Assembly: GCA_003709165.1 (NCBI GenBank)
Contig: RDRZ01000006.1
Coordinates: 1-64,000, forward strand
Length of the DNA stretch: 64,000 bases
Source of the DNA: Flavobacteriaceae bacterium PRS1
Lineage (GTDB): Bacteria; Bacteroidota; Bacteroidia; Flavobacteriales; Flavobacteriaceae
Reading direction: 5' to 3'
In this document: in pieces, positions 45,916 to 54,710 of the stretch
How positions within the stretch are numbered: the stretch's first letter is position 1
How the letters are laid out: every line of letters begins with the position of its first letter
Program-made: the position numbers and the translations under genes
The notes under the pieces: model-generated
What the model saw: only the letters and a program-made list of their open reading frames with translations
What the model was told of the DNA's origin: nothing
The model's database searches: none

Positions 45916-46470
45916 TTATTTTCCCAACTGAAAGAAATCCATAAAATCTTTAACATTGGTTTCATCCGGACTTGCATTTTTTATAACATCTCCTAACAAC
46001 ATTAGTTTAGCAGGTTCCATATTATTTCCTAAAACTCTAATAATAGCAAAGCCTTTTCCGTTTGCAGATCCAAAAATAATTAACTCATCAATAGAAGTAT
46101 CTGTTCCTATGTATTTTACTACAATTTTACCAACAGAAGAATTTCCAGCTCTAAAAAGCTCTTCATATTTTTCATCTTTTAAAATGTTTTGAACTTTAAC
46201 TAATTCGGTTTTGTATTCTTCTACATTATCATCGGTTAACATATAGCCTAACATATTAAGTTTGTCTATAGACTCGTAAGCTTCTTTTTGTTCTTTGCTC
46301 AACGTAGCTTTATCAATATTAACAAAACTTGTAGGTATGTCTATTGAAATAAAATTTGGAGCCTCTTGATTATTAACATAGTAACCTTGTAAGGTCTCTT
46401 CATAGTTGCAGCTTGTTAAAACCACAACTACAAAGAGTAACATTATACTATTCTTGATTAATGTATTCAT
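45916..46470 (-). CDS. DUF4252 lipoprotein (second copy)
   Basis: A 184-residue lipoprotein with a signal ending at VLTSCNYE (Cys21). The body carries the DUF4252 pattern: KIVVKYIGTDTSIDELIIFGSANGKGFAIIRVLGN. The role of DUF4252 is unknown. It is the last gene of the sigma/anti-sigma operon, 19 bp after its paralogue, and may be an effector of the response. Confidence 0.85.
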   Translation of the reverse strand: MNTLIKNSIMLLFVVVVLTSCNYEETLQGYYVNNQEAPNFISIDIPTSFVNIDKATLSKEQKEAYESIDKLNMLGYMLTDDNVEEYKTELVKVQNILKDEKYEELFRAGNSSVGKIVVKYIGTDTSIDELIIFGSANGKGFAIIRVLGNNMEPAKLMLLGDVIKNASPDETNVKDFMDFFQLGK

Positions 46471-46489
46471 TTTGATACTTTTTACTTTC

Positions 46490-47059
46490 TTAATTTTTGT
46501 CTCCTGCTTTTTTTAAGTGCTTTCCTCCAGGAATATTCATGCTGCTGGTAAGTTTAGAAATTTCTCTAAGATCAATATCTCCAACTATTGAAACTATTAC
46601 GGTCTCTATTTCACGTTTCTCGCCATTAATAGTAATATCCCGTCCTTTTGTTAATTCTTTTAAGCCAGTAACAAACATTAGTAACTCTTTTACATAATTC
46701 TCGCTTGTGCCTTCTCTTACATAAAACTTAACGGTTTGATTTCCATCTTTAAATCGCATCAATTCCTCTAAATTCGAGTTTCTTACATACTTCTCAACAT
46801 CAGCTTTCATACTAGCAGACGTTTTATCGTTTCCAGTAGTCAGCACTTTTATGCTTTTAATTTTTTTAATCGCTTCCATCATTGCTTCAGCTTCTGGATC
46901 GTCAAAATCCACATTGATGCTTGCCAACATCGAAAACATTTTTTGGTTTACCACAAATGATGATACACCATCCATGTCTTCATACTTATCGAATAAGCCC
47001 TGTCCTAAAGACATTAAAGGAACTATTACAATTGCTAATACTAAAATTACTTTTTTCAT
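46490..47059 (-). CDS. DUF4252 protein (first copy)
   Basis: A 189-residue exported protein. A Sec signal (about 19 residues, ending SLGQ) replaces the lipobox of the paralogue downstream. It shows VKFYVREGTSENYVKELLMFVTG and a second strand pair ETVIVSIVGDIDLREIS. It is 13 bp downstream of the anti-sigma-like gene. Confidence 0.85.
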   Translation of the reverse strand: MKKVILVLAIVIVPLMSLGQGLFDKYEDMDGVSSFVVNQKMFSMLASINVDFDDPEAEAMMEAIKKIKSIKVLTTGNDKTSASMKADVEKYVRNSNLEELMRFKDGNQTVKFYVREGTSENYVKELLMFVTGLKELTKGRDITINGEKREIETVIVSIVGDIDLREISKLTSSMNIPGGKHLKKAGDKN

Positions 47060-47072
47060 GATACTTTTTTAA

Positions 47073-47570
47073 TTATTTATTATTCGTTTTTAAAAATTTA
47101 TTTGTTGTTTTTGAAAATTCGCTGATGTAAACTATACTCTCTGCACCTTTGGTAAAATTTGAAGACACCAAATTTAGTGCATTCATATTTTCGCTACCTT
47201 GATTAAGTTTTGAGGATACGAGATTAAATACTTTCTTCGTCTGATTGTAAGCATACAACTCTTCGTCAGATAAATCACTAAATGATCTGGAATTACCTAC
47301 TTGTGTATAAACTCCAAGCATTATAACTGCTACTGCTGCGACCGAAATCCATTTGTACAATGTAAATGTTTTTCTAGGTTTTAATGGAACGTCTTTAGTA
47401 AACTGTTCTTGCTGGGTTTGCAAAAAATACTGAAACATAGATTTGTATACTTCCAAATGTGGCGCTACAGTTTCTTGTGTAAAATAGTGTTTTAACTGCT
47501 GCTCTTCCTGTAAAGAAGTTTCTCCGTTGTCGTACTTTTTTAATAATTGTTCAATCTTATCTAATACCAT
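47073..47570 (-). CDS. Putative anti-sigma factor (single-pass membrane protein)
   Basis: A 165-residue protein with a cytosolic N-terminal helical region (residues 1-70), one membrane helix (about 74-90) and a periplasmic tail. That topology, and the 14-bp overlap with the sigma gene, are as expected for a regulator that holds the sigma factor at the membrane. It has no clear zinc-finger (ZAS) motif, so the assignment rests mostly on position. Confidence 0.7.
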   Translation of the reverse strand: MVLDKIEQLLKKYDNGETSLQEEQQLKHYFTQETVAPHLEVYKSMFQYFLQTQQEQFTKDVPLKPRKTFTLYKWISVAAVAVIMLGVYTQVGNSRSFSDLSDEELYAYNQTKKVFNLVSSKLNQGSENMNALNLVSSNFTKGAESIVYISEFSKTTNKFLKTNNK

Positions 47571-48066
47571 AACTATGGGTTTTAGTTAATTTTTCTCTTA
47601 TTGTTTTACGTCCTCTTGATAAGGCTACTCTAATGGCTGTTTCGTTCATATCCAACATTTCAGAAATTTCATTAAAGTCGTATTGTTCAATATCTCTTAA
47701 TTGTATTATTATTTTTTGTTGCTCTGGTAACTCTTCCATTATTTTAGAAACCCAATTTAAACTGTCATTTAATTCTACCTGTTTCTGTAACGATGCATTA
47801 TTATCCTGATAATTGCTATGTACAATTTTTAAATTTTGTGCATGTTTTGATTTCAATTTATCAAGGCAAAAATTCTTTGTCATCGTCATGGAAAATGCTT
47901 CTACATTTTTGTAATCTTGTATAAGCTCTTTTTTATTCCAAAGTTTAAGTAATATCTCCTGTGTTGCGTCTTCGGCTTCTTCATTCGATACCAATAATCG
48001 TTTTGCTAAACGAAATACCTTATCTTTAAAAGGCAATACAATGTTTAAAAACTCCGACTCTGTCAT
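47557..48066 (-). CDS. ECF-type RNA polymerase sigma factor
   Basis: A 169-residue sigma-70 family (ECF) protein. Region 2 covers residues 10-75 (EEAEDATQEILLKLWN) and region 4 lies at about 110-165 (LPEQQKIIIQLRDIEQYDFN and ETAIRVALSRGRK). It probably controls its own operon with the anti-sigma and DUF4252 genes. Two direct repeats lie 33-70 bp upstream of its start. Confidence 0.9.
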   Translation of the reverse strand: MTESEFLNIVLPFKDKVFRLAKRLLVSNEEAEDATQEILLKLWNKKELIQDYKNVEAFSMTMTKNFCLDKLKSKHAQNLKIVHSNYQDNNASLQKQVELNDSLNWVSKIMEELPEQQKIIIQLRDIEQYDFNEISEMLDMNETAIRVALSRGRKTIREKLTKTHSYGIR

Positions 48067-48413
48067 TTTTTGGTTGGTTAATTCTCCATTATCTGAAGAT
48101 ATTTGACTTTGTCATATAAAAATATTTGACTTCGTCTAATCTTCAATCCCCCCTAAATGGAAAACTTAAAAAGGAATAAATAGTTTTGCTATTTGTTATT
48201 ACGACGATGTACTCTTTATTTTGTTACAACAATATAAAATTATTTTACTCAAAGTAAAATAAAGAATAGTTCTATTCCACACAAATAAATTCTATCCTAT
48301 GCGAAAGTGACAATTTCAAAGATTTCCAAATGAAAATATTTAGAAGAATAATTATTTTTTTTATTCTGCAATAATGTAACTAACTTTAGAGTTTTAAAAG
48401 AGAAATTTAAGCT
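48067..48413. other. Intergenic stretch of 347 bp with direct repeats
   Basis: ATATTTGACTTTGTC (48099-48113) and ATATTTGACTTCGTC (48122-48136) are 15-bp direct repeats with one difference, start to start 23 bp apart, located where the promoter of the minus-strand sigma gene should be. The rest is AT-rich without a readable gene. The promoter of the S41 gene should also lie here. Confidence 0.5.
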
Positions 48414-49883
48414 ATGAAAAAAATTACCCTAAATGTGTTTCTAGTAATTTTGTTACTAGGACTTACCATAAGTTGCTTTAATGACGATAGAGATGATAAT
48501 CTTATTCTTGCAAGCGAAATCAATGATTTTGTTTGGAAAGGTATGAATGTAGTCTATCTATATAAAGATGAAATTCCAAATTTAGCTAACGACCGATTTT
48601 CTTCAAATCAAGAATATGCCAATTATTTAAATGGTTTTTCTACTCCCGAAGATTTATTTGAAAGTCTCATTTACCAAAGAGAGGTTGTTGATAGATTTAG
48701 CTGGATAGTAGATGATTATATTGCTTTAGAGCAATTATTTAGCGGTATTTTTAAAACCAACGGCATGGAGTTTAGCTTATTTTTTGCTCCAAATAGTACA
48801 ACTGATGTTTTTGGAGTAGTTCGTTTAATTCTTCCAAATAGTGAAGCAGACAATAATAATTTAAAACGAGGTGATATTTTTTATGCCATTGATGGTATTC
48901 CTCTTACTGAAAACAACTTGTCTAATCTTTTAAATCAAGATACTTATACATTAAATCTTGGAGTATATAATGATAATGGTACTCCTGAAACCACCGATGA
49001 TACGATTGATCCAGAAACAGAAAACGTGACCATAAGTAAAGAACCATATACTGAAAACCCTGTTTTTAGAACTGAAGTTATTAATGTTGGTGGAGAAAAT
49101 GTAGGGTATTTAATGTATAACGGTTTTACTCCAAATTTTGAAACGGAATTAAATAATGCCTTTGGGGAATTTGTATCAAATAATGTGCAACATCTAGTTT
49201 TAGACCTTCGTTACAATCCTGGTGGTCGTATAGATACAGAAACTTTTTTAGCAAGTATGATTACTGGTCAATTTATTGGACAAGTTTTTACAAAGCTTAT
49301 TTATAATAATGATTTACAAGTTAATAACACAATATTTGACTTCACAAATAGTATTAGCAATGGTAATTCTATTAATAGTTTATACCTTAATAAGGTGTAT
49401 GTATTAACAACTAGTAGATCTGCATCTGCAAGTGAAGGTTTAATAAATGGATTAAGTCCTTATATTGATGTAGTACAAATAGGGACTACTACAACTGGTA
49501 AAACACAAGCTTCTATAACTATTTATGATTCACCAAATTTGAGAAGAGAAGGTGCAAACCCTAACCATACCTATGCAATGCAACCACTTGTTGCAAATGG
49601 TTTTAATAAAAATAATGAAGCTGTGCCATCTACTGGTTTAGTACCAACAATAGAATTGAATGAGAGTCCTTTTAATTATGGTGTTTTAGGAGATGTAAAT
49701 GAGCCATTATTAGCAGCAGCATTGGTAAACATACTAGGTTCTGGAAGAAGCACCTACCCTATTTTCCAAGAGCTTAAACTAATTGGAGATAGCAACGACT
49801 TTTTACCATTTGAAAAAGGAGGTATGATTATTGACAATAAATTTTTAATAAAAACTAATAAAAAGTTAGATTCAAATCAATAA
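48414..49883 (+). CDS. S41 family peptidase lipoprotein (Ctp-like)
   Basis: A 489-residue serine protease of the C-terminal processing peptidase family. The lipobox (TISC, Cys21) anchors it. A PDZ domain spans about residues 115-200 (GVVRLILPNSEADNNNLKRG, then the GDIFYAIDG). The catalytic domain follows, with LRYNPGGR and the nucleophile in SASASEG (Ser336). It has no close neighbours that indicate a target; C-terminal protein trimming in the envelope is likely. Confidence 0.88.
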   Translation: MKKITLNVFLVILLLGLTISCFNDDRDDNLILASEINDFVWKGMNVVYLYKDEIPNLANDRFSSNQEYANYLNGFSTPEDLFESLIYQREVVDRFSWIVDDYIALEQLFSGIFKTNGMEFSLFFAPNSTTDVFGVVRLILPNSEADNNNLKRGDIFYAIDGIPLTENNLSNLLNQDTYTLNLGVYNDNGTPETTDDTIDPETENVTISKEPYTENPVFRTEVINVGGENVGYLMYNGFTPNFETELNNAFGEFVSNNVQHLVLDLRYNPGGRIDTETFLASMITGQFIGQVFTKLIYNNDLQVNNTIFDFTNSISNGNSINSLYLNKVYVLTTSRSASASEGLINGLSPYIDVVQIGTTTTGKTQASITIYDSPNLRREGANPNHTYAMQPLVANGFNKNNEAVPSTGLVPTIELNESPFNYGVLGDVNEPLLAAALVNILGSGRSTYPIFQELKLIGDSNDFLPFEKGGMIIDNKFLIKTNKKLDSNQ

Positions 49884-49887
49884 AATT

Positions 49888-49949
49888 AAGACCTCACAGG
49901 TTTTTCAACTTTGCTAGAAGCCCGTTATAACTTAAAGCTGTGAGGTCTT
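49888..49949. terminator. Bidirectional hairpin between convergent genes
   Basis: AAGACCTCACAG (49888-49899) and CTGTGAGGTCTT (49938-49949) are perfect 12-bp arms with a 38-nt loop. It stands between the S41 gene and the converging TonB receptor, in the style of the ACCTCACAGG hairpins frequent in flavobacteria. Confidence 0.6.
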
Positions 49950-49967
49950 TAAAACACATAAAAAATC

Positions 49968-51929
49968 CTAAAACTTTAGATTAAACCCAAGATTCACATT
50001 TCTACCTTTTGTGGTATAACCAAACAATTCCTGGTAATCTGCATTAAAAATATTTGTGAGATTTACAAAAAGCATCAGCTTATCATTTATAATCTTATGA
50101 CTCACATAAAAGTCTAACAAATTATAACTTTTTAAGTTTACAGTTTCACTTTCAAACGTTGTACTGTTAAAAAACGCATCTTCTCTATCGTCATTATATT
50201 GGTAAGACAAGCTCATAAATGTAGTTTCAAACAATTGATAATCTAATTTTGCATTTACTTTCAGCTTCGGAATGCGTAGCTTTAAATTGTCTTCAACTTT
50301 AGTATATGTTGCATTGGCAGATATTTTCAAATCTCTATTCAACTTATAATTTCCTGTAAATTCTATTCCGCTTGCAGTAAAAGATTCATCAATATTATTG
50401 TACTGAAACACAAAGTTTCCCAAGTCGATAAAATCGATAAAATTGGTTTCTGTTCGGTTAAAATAAACCACATTGAACATTGCTTTGTTTTTAATATTTA
50501 ACTCTGCTCCTATTTCAAGGGTTGCATTTTCTTCAGGCTGTAAATCGGAATTTCCAAAAGAAGTCTCAAACAATTGAAACAACGAAGGTGTAATATATGC
50601 TGTACTATAACTCGCCAAGCCTTTAATATAACCAAAACTGACATCTTTTTTAAATGAAGGGTTTATACTATATACCAAATGCGAACCATATTCACTATGA
50701 TTGTTTAACCGAATTCCTGTATTAATATTTAAACCAAAATCTGAAATACAAACTACATTAGCATAAGGATCAATAATAGTGAACGAAGCATTCTCTGGAT
50801 TTATACTTTGTTCAAAATCAGTTCCTCCAAACGGAATTGAAAAACTCTCCATCTTATTGTCTTGAACATTAACACCTAAAACTGTATAAAATCTATTGTT
50901 AAAATTATATCTGTTAAATACATCAGCTATAAAACTTTCAGAATTAAATTGTGATGGAAAACTGGATGCTATCTCGCGCTCTACATTATTATATGCTGCG
51001 TTTACAATAATGCTTCCATTATTATATTTATATTCTGAAGAAATCCCTAAACGAAACTGATCTGTTTCTAAAACATTATCAGCATCAGCAAAAGCAAACC
51101 CATCATCAAAATCGGCTTTAATTTTGTCAAAACTTGTGTAAACAGTTGTTTTAAATGCTTCCGAAAATCGGTAACCAATTTTTAAATTTCCGTTTATAGA
51201 ACTAAAAACATCTGCTTCTGTTCCGTTAGAAATAGCAGACAACCCATCGGTGAATTGATGCCCAAAACTTGACAAATAGCTAAATCTATTTAATGTTCCG
51301 TTTACAGAAACACTATTCATAAAGCTTTGTATTGAATAATTATTATCATTTTGAGATTGATTACTTCCCAAAACGCTTCTAAAATTAGCATAAATGGCTT
51401 TTTCAGAAGCCTCTTTCAGCTCAATATTTATCACAGCAGTTGCAGCTCCCGAACCATAAAGAGCGCTCGATGCACCTTTAAGAATTTCTATACTTTCTAC
51501 TTGGTCAGCATTAAGTAAACGCAAATCGTAATCGTTTGCAATTCGCGAAGCATCAGTTACAGCAATTCCATCAATTAAAATTAAAACTTGTCTGTTACGT
51601 CCTCCACGAATAAAATAACTTAAATTTTGAGCAGCATTACTCTTTGTTCCGTTAATTTCTATCCCAACTGTTGCGTTAATAATCTGGGCTATTGTTTCTC
51701 CTTGTAAATGTTGCAACTCATTTTGAGTGATTTTAGTAATCACTTTTCCCGAGTTTTCTCGTTTTAACTTAAATTTAGAGTCCGTAATTACAACTTCATC
51801 TAATTGCTCTCCCGATAGCCATCGGGATTGAGTGGAATCGATCCCGATGGCTATCGGGAGCTGTTGCGCAAACGCAAATGTAGATATACAAAAACATAGC
51901 ATACCTAAAACGGTTGTTTTTGTGTTCAT
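49968..51929 (-). CDS. btuB: TonB-dependent receptor (vitamin B12 receptor-like)
   Basis: A 653-residue outer-membrane receptor. The signal peptide ends near FAFAQ. The plug domain starts at LDEVVITDS (about residue 43) and has the VLILIDGIAVTD and SIEILKGASSALYGSGA motifs; the barrel runs to the final Phe. Between signal and plug about 20 residues are coded by two inverted copies of the CCGATAGCC palindrome. A cobalamin riboswitch lies in its leader, so the substrate is very probably cobalamin or a corrinoid. Confidence 0.9.
   Translation of the reverse strand: MNTKTTVLGMLCFCISTFAFAQQLPIAIGIDSTQSRWLSGEQLDEVVITDSKFKLKRENSGKVITKITQNELQHLQGETIAQIINATVGIEINGTKSNAAQNLSYFIRGGRNRQVLILIDGIAVTDASRIANDYDLRLLNADQVESIEILKGASSALYGSGAATAVINIELKEASEKAIYANFRSVLGSNQSQNDNNYSIQSFMNSVSVNGTLNRFSYLSSFGHQFTDGLSAISNGTEADVFSSINGNLKIGYRFSEAFKTTVYTSFDKIKADFDDGFAFADADNVLETDQFRLGISSEYKYNNGSIIVNAAYNNVEREIASSFPSQFNSESFIADVFNRYNFNNRFYTVLGVNVQDNKMESFSIPFGGTDFEQSINPENASFTIIDPYANVVCISDFGLNINTGIRLNNHSEYGSHLVYSINPSFKKDVSFGYIKGLASYSTAYITPSLFQLFETSFGNSDLQPEENATLEIGAELNIKNKAMFNVVYFNRTETNFIDFIDLGNFVFQYNNIDESFTASGIEFTGNYKLNRDLKISANATYTKVEDNLKLRIPKLKVNAKLDYQLFETTFMSLSYQYNDDREDAFFNSTTFESETVNLKSYNLLDFYVSHKIINDKLMLFVNLTNIFNADYQELFGYTTKGRNVNLGFNLKF
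51809..51860. repeat. Dispersed palindrome, copies 4 and 5, as an inverted pair inside btuB
   Basis: Two 20-nt arms (51809-51828 and 51841-51860) are perfect reverse complements around 12 nt. Each arm is itself nearly palindromic (CCCGATAGCCATCGGG). The btuB frame reads straight through, right after the signal peptide. Confidence 0.8.
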
Positions 51930-52011
51930 TTTAATTTAATTAATCGAGAATCGCATGGATTATCATACGTAAACTTTTATCCCGAAAGTTTGACTTATTT
52001 TTTGTTGAAAA

Positions 52012-52222
52012 TGGCAGGTCTCCTGACTTGTTTTTTGTTATTTCACCTTCCCGAAATAATCAGTGGTACGAAGTAAATAACAACTCAAAATAATGAGGTG
52101 CCAAAATAAATTTGGCATAAACTTACAGTTGCGGGAACAGTTCAGGAATTAACGAATTACGAATTATTAAAAATCGTAAATCTAAAATCGTAAATCGTTG
52201 CACCTGATTCCCTTTTAATCGA
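52012..52222 (-). promoter_or_regulatory. Cobalamin riboswitch in the leader of the TonB receptor
   Basis: On the minus strand the B12 box AGTCAGGAGACCTGCC is complete (52013-52028). Upstream are CCCGCAACTGTAA (near 52123-52136), CCACTG and GGGAAGGTG further 3', and the start GGGAATCAGGTGCAA (near 52197-52213). The order and spacing fit the cobalamin aptamer, except that about 45-50 nt (52150-52196) containing 7-bp repeats interrupt the GGTGnAA...AATTCC loop. The receptor start is about 80 bp downstream. Confidence 0.9.
52175..52195. repeat. Heptamer repeat array B inside the riboswitch loop
   Basis: CGTAAAT-CTAAAAT-CGTAAAT, three 7-bp units of the same family as the array at 44263. It sits inside the expanded loop of the cobalamin aptamer. 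Confidence 0.6.
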
Positions 52223-52230
52223 CGCTGTCG

Positions 52231-52249
52231 TCCCGAACTTGTGTCGGGA
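52231..52249. repeat. Short inverted repeat before the riboswitch
   Basis: TCCCGAACTTGTGTCGGGA: arms TCCCGA and TCGGGA with a 7-nt loop. It stands a few bases 5' of the aptamer and is of a type I recall as recurrent in flavobacteria. Confidence 0.5.
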
Positions 52250-52334
52250 TCTCATAATAGTATCCTAAAATTCTTTTAACGACATTGTCAAACCAAAATT
52301 CATTGCGAAAATAAACAATTTGCTTTTTAATTTC

Positions 52335-52361
52335 ATTGAAAAGTAAATAATCTTATTTTTG
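52335..52361 (+). promoter_or_regulatory. Promoter of the ABC transporter genes
   Basis: TTG at 52335-52337 and TATTTTTG at 52354-52361, separated by 16 bp, precede the TTG start at 52381. The ABC genes point away from the riboswitch, which therefore would not control them. Confidence 0.45.
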
Positions 52362-52380
52362 AATTATTAAAATAGAGATT

Positions 52381-53544
52381 TTGAAAAAAATAGTACCTTT
52401 TATAATATTAATTATTATACTTTCATGTAAAAACGAACCCAAAAGTAAAAAGAGCGAAACTTTTATTACACCTATAATTGAATATCAATCATTAAAGAAA
52501 GATATAGTTTTTAAATACTCAAAAGGTTTAACAATTGAAGGTTCTTATGATAAGTATATTATCACTATTAAAAGCTCATGGAAAGACTCACAAGAACATT
52601 TAATTTATGAACTTTTAGATTCAACCATTGCATATACTGGCATTCTGCCTAAACATTTAGAAGCTGGTTTTTATATCCCAAAAAGGATTGTCGTTACTTC
52701 AACAACTCATATTTCAGCTTTAGAACTACTTGGTGTTGAACAAACTTTAGTTGGATTTCCTGGAACCGACTATGTTTCGTCTGAAAAAACCAGACAGCGT
52801 ATTGATGCAGGTTTTGTTAAGGAACTTGGTAAAAACGAAGGTATTAATACCGAAGTTTTATTAGAATTAAAACCTGATATTGTTATTGCTTTTGGTGTTG
52901 ATGGTTCAAATAAATCTTTAGAAGTTATTAGGAAAGCTAATATTCCCGTAATTTATAATGGGGATTGGCTAGAAGATTCTCCACTTGCAAAAGCTGAATG
53001 GATTAAATTTTTTGGTGTTTTGCTCAACAAAGAAAAGGAAGCTGACTCCATTTTTAATAAAATTGAAAACGATTATCTAAATGCAAAACTATTAGCAAAA
53101 AACGCAAACAAGCAACCAACCGTTTTAAGTGGAGCGATGCACAAAGATATTTGGTATTTACCTAACGGAACAAGTACAGAAGCGCAATTTTTAAAAGATG
53201 CCAATGTAAATTATTTATGGCAAGAAACATCTGGAAAAGGTAGTTTAGCTTTGAGTTTTGAAGCTGTTTTTGACAAAGCGAGAGAGGCAGATATTTGGTT
53301 GAGCCCTTCTTATTATACAAGTTTGGAAGCACTTAAAAAAGCCAATGAACATTACACAAAATTTGATGCTTATACGACCAAAAACATATATACATTTTCA
53401 AACACAACAGGGAAAACAGGTGGCGTTTTGTATTACGAATTGGGTATGGCACGACCAGATTTAGTACTCAAAGATATTATTAAAATATGCCATCCTGAAT
53501 TACTTCCAGATTACGTACTTTTCTTTTTTAAACCTTTAAAGTAA
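52381..53544 (+). CDS. btuF: ABC transporter substrate-binding lipoprotein (BtuF-like)
   Basis: A 387-residue lipoprotein (Cys16 after FIILIIILS). The class III binding-protein fold begins near residue 95, with RIVVTSTTHISALELLG and the VLLELKPDIVIAFG segment. It delivers a metal-chelate or corrinoid to the permease; the neighbouring riboswitch and receptor make vitamin B12 the likely ligand, though siderophores use the same fold. Start codon is TTG at 52381. It is followed at once by the permease. Confidence 0.8.
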   Translation: MKKIVPFIILIIILSCKNEPKSKKSETFITPIIEYQSLKKDIVFKYSKGLTIEGSYDKYIITIKSSWKDSQEHLIYELLDSTIAYTGILPKHLEAGFYIPKRIVVTSTTHISALELLGVEQTLVGFPGTDYVSSEKTRQRIDAGFVKELGKNEGINTEVLLELKPDIVIAFGVDGSNKSLEVIRKANIPVIYNGDWLEDSPLAKAEWIKFFGVLLNKEKEADSIFNKIENDYLNAKLLAKNANKQPTVLSGAMHKDIWYLPNGTSTEAQFLKDANVNYLWQETSGKGSLALSFEAVFDKAREADIWLSPSYYTSLEALKKANEHYTKFDAYTTKNIYTFSNTTGKTGGVLYYELGMARPDLVLKDIIKICHPELLPDYVLFFFKPLK

Positions 53545-54576
53545 TTGTATTCTACAAACACATACAGATTTTCTTTTCTAATTTTAACAATTATATTAAT
53601 AGTATGCTTTTTTGCAAATATTAGTTTGGGTTCGGTTTCTATTCCTGTAAAAGATGTGTTTAATAGTTTATTAGGAAACACTATTGAAAATGAAGCTTGG
53701 CAACATATTATTCAAAACTATAGATTACCAAAAGCATTTACTGCTGTTTTGGTTGGTTCTGGATTAGGCATTTCTGGATTGTTAATGCAAACCCTCTTTA
53801 GAAATCCATTAGCTGGACCATTTGTGCTTGGTATAACTTCGGGAGCAAGCTTAGGAGTTGCTTTAGTAATTATGGGAGCATCCCTTTTTGGAAGTTTTTT
53901 TGCTACACTATTACTTACCAAATGGAGTCTGGTAATTGCAGCAAGTTTAGGTAGCTTTTTAGTGCTTCTTGCTGTAATAATGGTTTCTGCAAAAGTTAGA
54001 GATACAATGGCAATACTTATTATTGGTTTAATGTTTGGAAGTATTACGGCTGCAGTTGTGAGTGTCCTATCCTACTTCAGCTCTGCCGAACAACTACAAC
54101 AATATATTTTTTGGGGATTTGGAAGCCTAGGTAATTTATCGTGGAATGAACTCTTAATCTTTCTATTAGTTTATTGCTTTGGAATACTATTTAGCATTAT
54201 TTCTTTAAAATCCTTAAACACCTTACTTCTTGGCGAAAATTATGCTAAAAGTCTTGGTGTAAATATTAAGCAAAGCCGATTCATCATTATTATTGCTACA
54301 AGTTTGTTAGCAGGAACTATTACAGCATTTGCTGGACCAATCGCCTTTATTGGATTAGCAATTCCTCATATAACACGGCAGGTTTTTAATACCTCTAATC
54401 ATAAAATATTATTACCTGCTGTTTTTATTTTTGGCGCCATAGTAATGCTTATTTGCGATAGCATTGCACAGTTACCAACTAGCGATTATACCTTGCCAAT
54501 TAATGCGATTACGTCTTTAATTGGTGCTCCAATAGTAATTTGGTTGTTGGTTAGAAAACGGAAAATGATTTTTTAG
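53545..54576 (+). CDS. btuC: FecCD-family ABC permease (BtuC-like)
   Basis: A 343-residue permease with about ten membrane helices. Typical FecCD segments: YRLPKAFTAVLVGSGLGISGLLMQ, RNPLAGPFVLGITSGAS, and the cytosolic coupling loop GPIAFIGLAIPHITRQ. It starts with TTG at 53545, the base after the stop of the binding protein, so the two are translationally coupled. It works with the ATPase encoded 118 bp downstream. Confidence 0.88.
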   Translation: MYSTNTYRFSFLILTIILIVCFFANISLGSVSIPVKDVFNSLLGNTIENEAWQHIIQNYRLPKAFTAVLVGSGLGISGLLMQTLFRNPLAGPFVLGITSGASLGVALVIMGASLFGSFFATLLLTKWSLVIAASLGSFLVLLAVIMVSAKVRDTMAILIIGLMFGSITAAVVSVLSYFSSAEQLQQYIFWGFGSLGNLSWNELLIFLLVYCFGILFSIISLKSLNTLLLGENYAKSLGVNIKQSRFIIIIATSLLAGTITAFAGPIAFIGLAIPHITRQVFNTSNHKILLPAVFIFGAIVMLICDSIAQLPTSDYTLPINAITSLIGAPIVIWLLVRKRKMIF

Positions 54577-54584
54577 TTAGGATT

Positions 54585-54710
54585 TTATGCCACGAATACA
54601 CGAATAATTGTGTTTTGTTGCATTTTGACAATAAATAAATTAAGAAGAAATAGATTTGTGAATTAGTGACAAAAAAAATAATTAGTGAAAATTCGTGAAA
54701 TTAGTGTCTA
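54585..54710 (+). repeat. CACGAAT-type repeat reaching the start of the ATPase gene
   Basis: The left end holds CACGAATACACGAAT and the right end AATTCGTGAAATTAGTG-like motifs, inverted with respect to each other, with further AATTAGTG copies between. Sequences of this type recur in Bacteroidota intergenic DNA in my experience. The GTG start of the ATPase gene lies inside its right end. Confidence 0.45.
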
